This document shows positions 8,305 to 17,231 of a stretch of 64,000 nt of DNA, in pieces. This DNA comes from an uncultured Acidobacteriaceae bacterium (GTDB taxonomy: Bacteria; Acidobacteriota; Terriglobia; Terriglobales; Acidobacteriaceae). Within the stretch, counting starts at the first letter, position 1, and each line of letters begins with the position of its first letter. The translations under genes and the position numbers were made by a program. The DNA lies in the NCBI GenBank assembly GCA_937879855.1, contig CALFMO010000064.1, positions 62,001 through 126,000 of the forward strand, given 5' to 3'. The notes under the pieces are model-generated. The model saw only the letters and a list, made by a program, of their open reading frames with translations. It had not been told where the DNA came from and made no database searches.

Positions 8305-10905
8305 CTAAGGCTCTTGCCAGTCGATCGAGTAAACATCCTGCGCCCCGGTATCGCGGAGCAGCAAGGGCGAATCGTCTGGCGCGAGACTGAGGCAACTGCC
8401 GTAGCGTCCTGTGGCGGAAAAATTCTTTATATCGACCACCGGCTCGATTTTGTGATCGCTTACCCGAATCCTGACCACAGCGTCCTTTCCGCCGAAATCC
8501 AGCACGTAAACGTACTGTCCGTCGTGCGACCAGTTGAGCCAACTGAGAGAACCGGCGGCGAGGTTCGTCCATTTCTGGGTCTGAAAGTCGAACAGGAGCA
8601 GGGTCTTCGAGTCGCCTGAGAAGGCTGAAATATAGCGGCCATCAGGCGACCATCGGGGCGAATACAGGCTTTCGGAACCTGGCAGGTTTGAGATCTGATG
8701 AGTTGCCAGATCCAGAATGTGAATCGCCGAGGAAGGATCGTTGGATTCGCCGGCGAAAACGATCTTGGTACCATCAGGCGACCAGTTCGGATCGAGTTGC
8801 TGACTATGATCCTCAGGCAACAGCGCACGCGGACTTCCGCCGTCGGGTGTGACCTCATAGATTCTGGCGGGAGTGTCGGTGTTCACGGCGAACTCAAAGA
8901 AAATAATCTTCTTGCCATCGGGAGACCAGCGGGGAAGGAGGGGATACATCGGCGGATAACTGAGTTGCAAGCGCTCGCTGCCATCAGGTTTGCTCCGCCA
9001 CAGTATGCCGTCGCGGTAGGAAACGTAGGCGACCCACTGGCCATCTTTCGAGAAAGCGACGTATTCGGCGGAAATGCCGTCGAGAAAGGGCGCGAACTGT
9101 CCAGCCTTTGAATCGTAGCGCATGAGCTCGCCACGATAGGTTTCGCCGATGACGAAAAGCTTCTTACCATCTTTGCTGGGAAGAGGCTTGGACAAGGACA
9201 TTGGACTGAAAGTCAACTGGATGGGCGTAGGTTTCGCGCGCAGAAAGCCGGCGCTCTTGGGGAGAGCCCATATTTGACTGTTCGACTGGAAGAGAAAATA
9301 TTTTCCATCGGCGGTCCACTTGCCGCAACATTCGTTTGGCGGGTTGTGCCAGCCATCAAGCAGGCGATGCAGGCCTGACCCATCGGCGGCAACTTCCCAT
9401 TCCAGTTGCTGGCCGAGAGTGCCGGCGGTCTCAGAAGAGTCAAATCGCAGGTGGCCGCCGTCAGGGGACCACGAGACGTTCTTGATGTCTCCTTTAACGG
9501 AAAGCAATTTGTGCGAGTCCGTGCCGTCGGTCTTCGCCATGAACAAGTCACCCAGGTTGGTGTAAGCCAGCATCGTTCCATTGGGAGACCAGGCAGCAGT
9601 TTCCGCTACGATATCGCCGACTCGGCGCAGCGTGCCGCCGAGGATGGGAAAGGTTCGCAGTGGTCCTTCGGGAGGTGCGCCTTGGCCGTCGACGAACAGC
9701 AGCTCAGAACCGTCTGGGGAAAGGTCGACGGGAATCATGTCGGTAGCGGGAATTCCTTCGATCTTTTTCGGCTCGCCGTGGTTGATTGACATCTCCGCGA
9801 TGCCATGAGAAGTGAAGTTACCTGAGCTCGCACCGCCCAATCGGAGGTAAAGCCTGGCGCCGTCGGTTCCGATGAGCGACTTGGGCTGACCGTCTCGCGT
9901 GAGTTGAACGTAATTTGCGACGCGGGGAACCGCCGGAGACTGCGACAGATAATAAATAAGCGCCCCGGCGGCAATAACAGTCAGTAGCGCCGTCGCGATC
10001 CACAAAAATTGCAGGCGAGCGACTTTTGAGATATGTAGCGCGGAAGTGGACGCAGACAACGAAGGAGCCGACAACGCTTCGAGCGCGAAGGCGAGATCGG
10101 AGGCGGAATGAAAACGTCGCTCGGGATCCTTCTCGAGACAGCGCCTGACAATGCGCTCCAATGCTGCGGGGGTCTCGGGTGAGAGCTCAGAAATGAGGGG
10201 TGGTTCTTCGTTCAGAATTGCGCTGATGGTGTCGGCCTCTGTCGGCTTTAAGAAGGAACGCTTGCCCATCACCATTTCGTAGAGCACAGCGCCAAAGGCG
10301 AAAATGTCGGTGCGATGATCGGTGCCCAGCCCGCGCAGTTGTTCCGGAGAGATGTAGCCCATCGTCCCCATGGCAACGCCCGCCATGGTGACCGTAGGCG
10401 CCAGCGTAGTTGGCGATTCTTTGAGCGGGATCACCTTCGCCAAGCCGAAGTCCAGAATCTTGACCCGTCCTTCCTTGGTGACGAACAGGTTGTCGGGCTT
10501 GAGATCGCGGTGAACGATTCCCTTTTCGTGCGCGGCCGCCAGACCGTGGGCAATCTGCACTCCGTAGTCGATCACCTTGTGCAGGGGCAAGGGTCCACGC
10601 CTGATGACTTCGGTGAGGGTCGTGCCTTCCAGCAGTTCGGTCACCAGATAGGGGACACCTTCGTAGGTTCCCATCTGATGGACCGCGAGAATATTTGGAT
10701 GATTCAGCGCCGCTGCGGCTTTGGCCTCGACCTCAAATCGTCGGCGGCGTTGTTGGTCGGAGGAGAGGAGTTCCGGCAGCACTTTGATCGCGACCTCGCG
10801 ATCCAACTGCGAATCGCGAGCACGATACACCTCGCCCATGCTTCCCGCTCCGAGCCGGGAAAGAATTTCGTAATGACTAATCTTTGTACCGAGGGTCAGG
10901 GACAC
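8305..10905 (-). CDS. Membrane Ser/Thr kinase with PD40 beta-propeller
   Basis: An 866-residue protein. Residues 12-270 are a PknB-type kinase: glycine loop LGAGSMGEVY, VAIKVLP lysine, catalytic HRDLKPDN, DFGLAK and SPEQ in place of APE. A membrane helix lies near residues 300-322. The rest is an extracytoplasmic propeller with repeated WSPDG units (for example RWSPDGKKI, NWSPDGTKI, RWSPDGRYI) of the TolB/PD40 type. The layout implies a sensor kinase with an external ligand-binding propeller. The start is GTG. Fusions like this are abundant in Acidobacteriota. Confidence 0.93.
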   Translation of the reverse strand: MSLTLGTKISHYEILSRLGAGSMGEVYRARDSQLDREVAIKVLPELLSSDQQRRRRFEVEAKAAAALNHPNILAVHQMGTYEGVPYLVTELLEGTTLTEVIRRGPLPLHKVIDYGVQIAHGLAAAHEKGIVHRDLKPDNLFVTKEGRVKILDFGLAKVIPLKESPTTLAPTVTMAGVAMGTMGYISPEQLRGLGTDHRTDIFAFGAVLYEMVMGKRSFLKPTEADTISAILNEEPPLISELSPETPAALERIVRRCLEKDPERRFHSASDLAFALEALSAPSLSASTSALHISKVARLQFLWIATALLTVIAAGALIYYLSQSPAVPRVANYVQLTRDGQPKSLIGTDGARLYLRLGGASSGNFTSHGIAEMSINHGEPKKIEGIPATDMIPVDLSPDGSELLFVDGQGAPPEGPLRTFPILGGTLRRVGDIVAETAAWSPNGTMLAYTNLGDLFMAKTDGTDSHKLLSVKGDIKNVSWSPDGGHLRFDSSETAGTLGQQLEWEVAADGSGLHRLLDGWHNPPNECCGKWTADGKYFLFQSNSQIWALPKSAGFLRAKPTPIQLTFSPMSLSKPLPSKDGKKLFVIGETYRGELMRYDSKAGQFAPFLDGISAEYVAFSKDGQWVAYVSYRDGILWRSKPDGSERLQLSYPPMYPLLPRWSPDGKKIIFFEFAVNTDTPARIYEVTPDGGSPRALLPEDHSQQLDPNWSPDGTKIVFAGESNDPSSAIHILDLATHQISNLPGSESLYSPRWSPDGRYISAFSGDSKTLLLFDFQTQKWTNLAAGSLSWLNWSHDGQYVYVLDFGGKDAVVRIRVSDHKIEPVVDIKNFSATGRYGSCLSLAPDDSPLLLRDTGAQDVYSIDWQEP

Positions 10906-10970
10906 GGTCAGCGCAATTATAGTCCCCAGCGGAAGCGGTAGCGAATGTTGTCCGCGTCGCGAGTGACTTG

Positions 10971-12545
10971 TTATTTATTGGGGCGCACGGCGCTGCGACC
11001 CAACGCGACCAGGAAAATCGCGCTCTTTCCTCGCGCGTGAGGCGAGAAGAAGCTGACGACATCGTCGTCATAAAAGGTGAGACCCGTAGCGCCCAGGCGT
11101 TGCGCGTAGGCGCCGAGATAAAGCTTGCCTCCGAGGATGCCGGCTTCGAGTTGCACGGCACGATATCCACGATTGCCGTAGCGCTGCAAAATTCGCTTCA
11201 AGTCAGCCAGGAAGAATACGTCGACGGCCGCATCGGCGGGAAGTTGCTGCTCTAGGCCCAGGTATCCGGCCTTCTCGCGAAAGTCACCGGGCTTCAGGAA
11301 CTCGAGTTGCTTTTCGTTCCAGTGATAAATATAGGCCCCGGCCGGAAGACCGATGACGTTGTTCACGATCAGGTACAGATCGTTGAGATGGCTTCCGAAG
11401 GGATCGAGAAAGTCGGCAGGAATCCCCCGCGTGGCGCGGTCGAGCATTGTAGAAAGTTGCGGGAAGGTGAGCGGGTCAAGCGCGAACTTTCGAGTCGAGC
11501 CGCGGCGCGAGATTACCTGTTCGATGGAGTCTTTAGGAATACGGGAGTCGTCGAGCCGCTGCAGCCCGCTGGGGGCGCCCTTCGGGGCGGGAAATGGTTG
11601 CACAGGCGTGCTGCCGCGCCACGCGGCTACTTCGGTCGTGGAATCGAGAGAAGAGGCCTCATGCATCTTGCGCATAGCGGCATAGTCAACCTCGATCTCG
11701 GAGTAGGGGACGATCGGCAACTCCAGAGGCTCGACTGGCGATGAAGATGGCGGATTCGCTTGCTGCGAACCAATAGGGACAAGCGAAAAAGCGACCTCGC
11801 GCTTAGTATCCAGGCCGAGCAAAGCGTTCACCTGAGAATCGACGAAGCCGCTGACGATTTTGGCTGGAAGATTCGAAGCGGCGGACATGGCCAGAAGGTT
11901 CGAGAGGATGGTGCCGTTGTCCCAGCCGAAATGGCGATAGGTGCGGGAGCGATATTTCCACGCATTGCGCCAGTAGGTGCCCGTACAGACAATGATCACC
12001 GGAGCGTGCGCCACGGAGGGTTCGCTGGCGGTCGCGTCTACCAGAGCCTGGCGAAAATCGCCGGAGCGCAGTTGGCGCAGCCCGAATTCGGCCGCTCCGA
12101 AATGATAGATGCCGGCGGCAAGTCCCGGAGGGTTCTTGACGCCGGGCACCGGTCTGCCCGGAAGATCGGTAGAGACTACGTAGAGTTCGATTTCGTAGAG
12201 GGCGCCGGTACAAGCGGCAGCGCGAAAAAAGGTTTCGCCTTCAGGATGTTTCTTGCTGCGAACGACGCCGGCGGTGAAGAACAACAATTGCGCGAGAGTT
12301 TCGAGATCGGGGATAGCTTCCGCTTGCGTCGAACTCGGCGTGGCCGCAATCGCGGAAAGCGCCGCGCGGCCGGTATCATGAAAATCCCGGGGCAGGCGCG
12401 TGACTTCGAGCGTCGGATAAATTTTGAACAGGAGAGGCTTGTTCGCCCAGTCGAGCGTGTGCGGATGCATGCGCAGGCTTTGATACGAGTGCTTGGTACC
12501 GCTGTGATACTGCAGGGCGGCGTCGAGGTTATTGTTCTCGCTCAA
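10971..12545 (-). CDS. SagB-type double nitroreductase-fold dehydrogenase
   Basis: A 524-residue FMN-dependent oxidoreductase of the SagB/ThcOx group with two nitroreductase-like halves: residues about 1-260 (RMHPHTLDWANKP start) and about 290-520 (RRGSTRKFALDPLTF). SagB enzymes oxidise azolines in peptide natural products, but no precursor peptide, cyclodehydratase (SagC/D) or YcaO gene is nearby. The start is TTG with a GGAG ribosome-binding site 7 bases upstream. It lies 37 bases after npdG on the same strand, at the end of the F420 operon, so a role in F420 metabolism is a reasonable hypothesis (see findings). Confidence 0.85.
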   Translation of the reverse strand: MSENNNLDAALQYHSGTKHSYQSLRMHPHTLDWANKPLLFKIYPTLEVTRLPRDFHDTGRAALSAIAATPSSTQAEAIPDLETLAQLLFFTAGVVRSKKHPEGETFFRAAACTGALYEIELYVVSTDLPGRPVPGVKNPPGLAAGIYHFGAAEFGLRQLRSGDFRQALVDATASEPSVAHAPVIIVCTGTYWRNAWKYRSRTYRHFGWDNGTILSNLLAMSAASNLPAKIVSGFVDSQVNALLGLDTKREVAFSLVPIGSQQANPPSSSPVEPLELPIVPYSEIEVDYAAMRKMHEASSLDSTTEVAAWRGSTPVQPFPAPKGAPSGLQRLDDSRIPKDSIEQVISRRGSTRKFALDPLTFPQLSTMLDRATRGIPADFLDPFGSHLNDLYLIVNNVIGLPAGAYIYHWNEKQLEFLKPGDFREKAGYLGLEQQLPADAAVDVFFLADLKRILQRYGNRGYRAVQLEAGILGGKLYLGAYAQRLGATGLTFYDDDVVSFFSPHARGKSAIFLVALGRSAVRPNK

Positions 12546-12582
12546 ACATTCGCTCCTCGCTAAATTTCATTGACGTGTGCGC

Positions 12583-13278
12583 TCACCGGTAAGCGCTGGG
12601 TGGCAGGCCGGTGATGCGGATTCCGGCGTGACCTTTGTGGCGGAAGTTCATGCCGATCAGCAAGGCAGTGATCTGCTCGACTATGCGCGCATTTTCCAGC
12701 TTTCCGCCGTCGATGCCGCGCACGCCGGGAATTTTAGCCGCCAGTTCGCGGGTGAGTTGGGCTGCGTCGGGATCGTCGCTGCAAACGATGACGTCGCAGT
12801 CGAGCGGCGTGTCGGTACCGAGCAGTTCGGCAGAAACGTTGTGGAAGGCGGCGACCACGCTTACTTCTTCGGAGACGAGTTCGGCTGCCTGCTGGGCCGC
12901 AGAACCTTGCCAGACGCCGAGAGTGCGCGAGGCGCGTCCGCCGACGCCGCTGGCCAGAGGCACGGTGGCGTCGATGAGAATGCTCCCTGCAGTGATCGCG
13001 GATTTCAGTTTCTTGAGAAGAGAAGCTTGACCTTCAAAGGGAACGGTCAACATGAGGATGTCGGAGGCGGCGCAGGCGGCGCTGTTTTCCATCCCTGAAA
13101 TTTTTGCCTGGCCTCCAAGTCTTTGCTGGATGGCGGCAGCGGCCTGTTGCGCCCGCTTTTCGTCGCGCGAGCCGATGATGACGGTTTCCCCGGCGCGCGC
13201 CCAGCGGAGAGCGAGTCCCATGCCGGCGGGCCCGGTACCTCCGATAAGCGCGATGGGGCGGATGCCTTCGGGACTCAT
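12583..13278 (-). CDS. npdG: F420-dependent NADP reductase
   Basis: Transfers hydride between F420 and NADP. The 231-residue product has the Rossmann nucleotide motif GGTGPAGMGLALR near residue 13 and the IIGSRD loop that selects NADP. The C-terminal HAGIRITGL end is family-like. The start ATG overlaps the cofH stop (ATGA), so translation is probably coupled to F420 synthesis. The length matches the family. Confidence 0.88.
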   Translation of the reverse strand: MSPEGIRPIALIGGTGPAGMGLALRWARAGETVIIGSRDEKRAQQAAAAIQQRLGGQAKISGMENSAACAASDILMLTVPFEGQASLLKKLKSAITAGSILIDATVPLASGVGGRASRTLGVWQGSAAQQAAELVSEEVSVVAAFHNVSAELLGTDTPLDCDVIVCSDDPDAAQLTRELAAKIPGVRGIDGGKLENARIVEQITALLIGMNFRHKGHAGIRITGLPPSAYR

Positions 13279-14507
13279 GCGAATTCAGCCTCGAACGACT
13301 GCTCGGCGCTGCATTCGGCGAGAGGAAGTTTGAGGTGGATGCGGGAGTAGGTTGTGTTGCGCTCCGCCGGGATGCGTCCGATTTCCAGGATCAGCGATTG
13401 AAAATCTTCCGGACTGGTGTACTGCCCGGCGGTCGCTCCGGCTTCACGCGAAATATTTTCTTCCATCAGCGTGCCGCCGTAGTCGTTGGCGCCCGCATGC
13501 AGGCAGAGTTGAGAGAGACGGCGATTCAGCTTTACCCAAGAAACCTGGATGTTGTTGATGGAACCGGCGAGCAGCAGGCGCGCCAGCGCGTGAACTTTGA
13601 GGTGCTCGGCAAGCGTTGGGCCAGTGCGCGCCAGTCCTTGATGGAAGAGCAGCGTGTTCTGATGAACGAAACCGAGAGGAACGAATTCGGTGAAGCCTCC
13701 GGTCTCGGATTGGATCTCGCGCAGCAGGCGCATCTGTCGCACCCAGTGCGCCGGAGTTTCGGTGTGCCCATACATGAGGGTCGATGTGGTGCGAATGCCG
13801 CAGCGGTGCGCGGTGCGGATGACCTCGACCCACTGCGCGGTGGAAAGCTTGTTGGCCGACAGGACGTGGCGAATCTCGTCGTCGAGAATTTCGGCGGCGG
13901 TGCCAGGCAGCGTTCCGAGGCCGTTGTCGCGGAGCATGGAAAGATAGTCGGGCAGCGGCATGCCCGTGAGTTCCACGCCGTAGACAATTTCCATCGGCGA
14001 AAAGGCATGGATATGCATGCGCGGAACCGCCTGCTTGATCGCGCGGAGAATGTCGCGGTAGTAGAACTTCGGGAGATCGCGGGGCAGGCCGCCTTGAATG
14101 CAGACTTCGGTCGCGCCCATTTGCCAGGCTTCGACCGCTTTTCGCGCCATGTCGTCGAGAGAATGAAAATAGGCGTCCGACTCGCGCGGGCCGCGGCTGA
14201 AGGCGCAGAACTTGCATCCCACGAAACAGATGTTGGTGAAGTTGATGTTGCGGTTGACCACGTAGGTAACGATGTTGCCGGCGAGTTCGGCGCGCAGTTG
14301 GTTGGCGGCGACCAGCAGACCCAGGAGGTCGTGGCCTTCGGAGTAGGCTAGTTCGTAGGATTCATCCAGCGACAAGTGGGCGCCGTTTTGCGTCTCGAGT
14401 ACTTTCTCTAACGAAGAACGCAATGCGGGAGTGAGTCGCCCGGCGATGTCAGACCATTCGAGTGCCGGGAAGGATTCCAATTCCGATGTCGTGAGTTCGC
14501 GAAACAC
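13275..14507 (-). CDS. cofH: FO synthase subunit 2 (CofH, radical SAM)
   Basis: Joins tyrosine-derived p-hydroxybenzyl to the ribitylaminouracil in the first step of F420 (FO) synthesis. The radical-SAM CxxxCxxC is CFVGCKFC, with the family's downstream GATEVCIQGG. I use the GTG at 14507 because it has a GGGAGGA ribosome-binding site 5 bases upstream; a TTG start at 14549 is possible but lacks one. It works with CofG at the other end of the operon; in actinobacteria both halves are fused in FbiC, so here they are separate genes. Confidence 0.92.
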   Translation of the reverse strand: MFRELTTSELESFPALEWSDIAGRLTPALRSSLEKVLETQNGAHLSLDESYELAYSEGHDLLGLLVAANQLRAELAGNIVTYVVNRNINFTNICFVGCKFCAFSRGPRESDAYFHSLDDMARKAVEAWQMGATEVCIQGGLPRDLPKFYYRDILRAIKQAVPRMHIHAFSPMEIVYGVELTGMPLPDYLSMLRDNGLGTLPGTAAEILDDEIRHVLSANKLSTAQWVEVIRTAHRCGIRTTSTLMYGHTETPAHWVRQMRLLREIQSETGGFTEFVPLGFVHQNTLLFHQGLARTGPTLAEHLKVHALARLLLAGSINNIQVSWVKLNRRLSQLCLHAGANDYGGTLMEENISREAGATAGQYTSPEDFQSLILEIGRIPAERNTTYSRIHLKLPLAECSAEQSFEAEFA

Positions 14508-14599
14508 GGCTTCCTCCCAAGGGCTAGCCCTCGGCCCTCCTGGATTCAAAGTTTAGCACCGGCAGTTGTGCTAAGAGGTGATCGCCCCGGTCGGATGCG

Positions 14600-15592
14600 C
14601 TACACGGGAAACATTTCGGGGTTAGTTGTCGGCCCATCTAGATGCCCTACCAGTCGTTTTTCCAGTCCCTGACGAGCGGGCTGGAGTTGCTGCCGCAGGC
14701 GCTCTTTCTCCTGATCGTTAAGTGGCGAAAAACTTCGCGCGATCTCGACGTTGTGCGCGAGCATTTCGGGGCGCGGCATGCCCACAACTGCCGTGGTTAC
14801 CGGAAGACTCATGGAATAGCGGAGAAGAGAAGGCATGTCTGCTTTCCCTGAACCGTCACCCACCAAAAACTCCTGGCCGGTCACCTTCATCGCGATTACA
14901 CCTAGCTTCTTTGCATTGGCGGCGGGAAGTGCCGACTCTTCAAACCTTCCGTTTCGCGAGGCGTTGAGAGCCATCTGCACACAATCAAGGTCGTGGCGCT
15001 CGATGGCCTTGGCCATCACCTCTCCGTTGGTATGGCTGGTCATGCCGGCAAAGCGCGCCATCTTTTGGTCGCGCGCTTCCATCAAACCTTTCAGAGCTCC
15101 GTTTCTGGCTTCGATTTTCTCCAGGTCGTCGGCTTGGCCAAGGCTGTGGATGTGGACCAGATCCACGTGATCTGTCTGAAGTCGCTTGAGGCTCCCTTCC
15201 AGGCGGCGCAGGAATTCGTCGCGGGTGCGATCGGGAATTTTAGTTGCCAGCCAAACTTCCTTGCGGCGGGAAGCCATCACTTTGCCAACGCGAGTTTCGC
15301 TCTCGCCATCCCCGTAGGCGTACGCCGTGTCCAGGTACGTGATGCCGAGATCGATGGCGCGATTGAGGATCGCGCTCGCGCTCTCTTCGTCTTTGTACAT
15401 GAGGAAGCGGCTGCCGCAGCCGAAGGCGAGAATCGAAACTTTTGCGCCGGTGCGTCCCAGAGTCCGCGAGGGGAGTGGATCGGGCCCGGGCTGCGCGTTG
15501 GCAATGTCCTTCAGCAATAAAAGGCTCGTCCCGGCCGCGGTTCCGAGTCCGATGTTTTCCAGAAACTGTCTGCGGGAGATTTCCTTGCTCAT
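14600..15592 (-). CDS. Tat-exported aldo/keto reductase
   Basis: A 330-residue aldo/keto reductase with a twin-arginine signal (SRRQFLENIG, residues 5-14) and a hydrophobic stretch ending at ANA. Catalytic AKR residues are recognisable: YLDTAYAYGDGESE (Asp, Tyr), LATKI (Lys) and VHIHSL (His). A strong AGGAGGAA site precedes the ATG. It sits inside the F420 operon, between cofE (gap about 45) and cofH (gap about 90). A Tat signal implies cofactor loading in the cytoplasm before export. Which nicotinamide or deazaflavin cofactor it uses is not visible. Confidence 0.86.
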   Translation of the reverse strand: MSKEISRRQFLENIGLGTAAGTSLLLLKDIANAQPGPDPLPSRTLGRTGAKVSILAFGCGSRFLMYKDEESASAILNRAIDLGITYLDTAYAYGDGESETRVGKVMASRRKEVWLATKIPDRTRDEFLRRLEGSLKRLQTDHVDLVHIHSLGQADDLEKIEARNGALKGLMEARDQKMARFAGMTSHTNGEVMAKAIERHDLDCVQMALNASRNGRFEESALPAANAKKLGVIAMKVTGQEFLVGDGSGKADMPSLLRYSMSLPVTTAVVGMPRPEMLAHNVEIARSFSPLNDQEKERLRQQLQPARQGLEKRLVGHLDGPTTNPEMFPV

Positions 15593-15637
15593 GGGTTCCT
15601 CCTCAACAGCTAGACGCGAAAAATCATTCCAGACAGT

Positions 15638-16435
15638 CTATCGGAATAGGTCGGCGGATGCGCTGCGCAGCAGGTCGCGGACTTTCCCGGAGCCGGGCTC
15701 GTAGCGAAATCCGCGGACGAGGCAGGCGGGGGCGCGGTTGAGTTTGCCGCAGACGAGGCCGGCGGCACAGGCGAGTTCGTCGGCGACGGCCTCGACGCTG
15801 GCGCGGAGCTCGTATCCGTGGGAGTCGCGGCGGCCCCGGTCGTCACGCAGCGGCTTCATTCCGGCGATGCCGATCGCAAATTCAGTGAGGCCTTCCCGCC
15901 AAGGGCGGCCGAAACTGTCGGTGATGATCACGGGAACGGCCACGCCGACGCGGCGTTTGAGCGCGCGGCGCAGGCCGGCGGCGGAGCGGTCGGGGTCCTC
16001 GGGAAGCAGAAGCGCGTGCGAGCCTCCGTTGACGTTGGACACGTCAACGCCGCTGTTGGCGCAGAGGAAGCCATGATGCGTCTCGGTGATGAGGACACCG
16101 TTCTTGCGGCGGATGACAGTGCGGCTCTCGCGTAAGGCTAGCTCGATGACGCGGGCGTCAAGGGCATATTGTTTCGCCCAGGCGAGGGATTCGCGTGACG
16201 GATTGATCGTGGCAAGATCGACGAGGCGCCCCTCGGCTTTGGAAACGATTTTATGTTTGATGACCAGGATGTCGCCCGCTTGGAGGCGGAGACGCGAGCG
16301 GCGGAGGGCGTTCAGCAATTTGTCGGCGAGCGAATCGCCGGGACGGATTTCATCGGCGAGCGGAATCGGGATCAGGCGCAACTCGGACGCGGTACGGTCC
16401 GGTGCATTTTTTGGCCGCGATTGAGCGCGAGGCAT
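15638..16435 (-). CDS. cofE: F420-0:gamma-glutamyl ligase
   Basis: Adds glutamate to F420-0 to build the polyglutamate tail. The protein is 265 residues, a single CofE domain without the C-terminal nitroreductase domain of actinobacterial FbiB. The motifs HGFLCANSGVD and NGGSHALLLPEDPD in the central region and SFGRPWREG are family-typical. ATG 16435 (MPRAQSR) is preferred over an upstream in-frame start at 16453. A repeat separates it from cofC. Confidence 0.92.
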   Translation of the reverse strand: MPRAQSRPKNAPDRTASELRLIPIPLADEIRPGDSLADKLLNALRRSRLRLQAGDILVIKHKIVSKAEGRLVDLATINPSRESLAWAKQYALDARVIELALRESRTVIRRKNGVLITETHHGFLCANSGVDVSNVNGGSHALLLPEDPDRSAAGLRRALKRRVGVAVPVIITDSFGRPWREGLTEFAIGIAGMKPLRDDRGRRDSHGYELRASVEAVADELACAAGLVCGKLNRAPACLVRGFRYEPGSGKVRDLLRSASADLFR

Positions 16436-16458
16436 AAAAAAGGCCAAACCCAAGACTA

Positions 16459-16505
16459 TGTGGGGACAGCCGCCCTCGGCTGTCCGTCGAGCGCAGCTCG
16501 ACAGG
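16459..16505 (+). repeat. TGTGGGGACAGCCG palindromic repeat (family A)
   Basis: The copy consists of GGGGACAGCCGCCCTCGGCTGTCC followed by GTCGAGC-GCA-GCTCGAC, two nested palindromes, between cofE and cofC. The same unit occurs at 16576, 23842, 48056, 59760 and 62303. It is the intergenic form of a repeat that is translated elsewhere in the window. Confidence 0.75.
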
Positions 16506-16568
16506 TTTTGAGATCACCAACAGCAACCCCATCATCTTAGGTTATCTGTTGCAGACCTGGGAAAGTCT

Positions 16569-17231
16569 TTACGGCTGGACGGGCAGAGTGCCCGTCCCCA
16601 CACGGGTGCGTGCGTAATCACGGGCGAGGCGCTGGGCGCGGGTTTCGCCAGGGAGCGACATGAGTTCTTCCAGATCCGGAGGATTGTCGACGTCCACCGC
16701 AATTCCGGGAAGCTTCAACACGATGCACGGTTTCCCGGTGGCTTCGGCGGAGGCGTGGTGCGGTTTAAAGCTGTCGTTGCCGAAGCGGAGGGGAAACAGA
16801 TTTGCGGGACGGCGGAAGGCGGCATTAGTTCCGCGTCCGTCGGCGGCTGGCACAAGCACGCTGCCTTCGGCGGGCGCATGCTTCACGATTTCGTCGAGTT
16901 CCCATGGTTGAATCAGCGGAATGTCGGCCGGGATCACCAGCGTGCTGTCCGCCCCGCGCTCGACGCAGACGAGTGTGGCCATCTCGATGGCCGCAGTTTC
17001 GCCAGGATTGTCGGGGTCGGGGATGACTTCGAATTTATATTCGCGGGCCAGCTTTACCGCGTAGGCATCGCTGGTCACCACCGCAACCTGTGGACGCCTT
17101 TTCCAGTTGTGTAGCGCCGTGAGTACGTCATGCAGCATGGCCTGGGCCAGCGCGGTGCGAGACGGTTGATCGAGAACGGCCGCCAAGCGCTGCTTTGCCG
17201 AAGACAAGTTCTTTACTGGAACAAGAATCAC
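16569..17231 (-). CDS. cofC: 2-phospho-L-lactate/3-carbon-acid guanylyltransferase
   Basis: Activates a phosphorylated three-carbon acid (phospholactate, phosphoenolpyruvate or 3-phosphoglycerate depending on the lineage) with GTP for CofD. The 220-residue product starts at GTG 17231, whose bases overlap the cofD stop (GTGA), and begins VILVPVKNLSSAKQRL, the typical CofC N-terminus; the longer in-frame upstream stretch is not protein-like. The family motif VIPADIPLI is near residue 117. The last residues (RVGTGTLPVQP) are encoded by a copy of the interspersed repeat, so the tail is repeat-derived. Confidence 0.9.
   Translation of the reverse strand: MILVPVKNLSSAKQRLAAVLDQPSRTALAQAMLHDVLTALHNWKRRPQVAVVTSDAYAVKLAREYKFEVIPDPDNPGETAAIEMATLVCVERGADSTLVIPADIPLIQPWELDEIVKHAPAEGSVLVPAADGRGTNAAFRRPANLFPLRFGNDSFKPHHASAEATGKPCIVLKLPGIAVDVDNPPDLEELMSLPGETRAQRLARDYARTRVGTGTLPVQP

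Noticed and set aside
7078..8619. Long 513-codon ORF overlapping the MFS gene in another frame
   Set aside because: Glycine/arginine-rich composition without domains; it is an alternate frame of a GC-rich gene.
10971..12545. Azoline-peptide (SagB) biosynthetic cluster
   Set aside because: No SagC/SagD/YcaO gene, no precursor-like small ORF and no transporter next to it.
16435..16453. Longer CofE N-terminus starting at 16453
   Set aside because: The additional residues (MGLAFF) have no family support, and ATG 16435 begins the conserved region.
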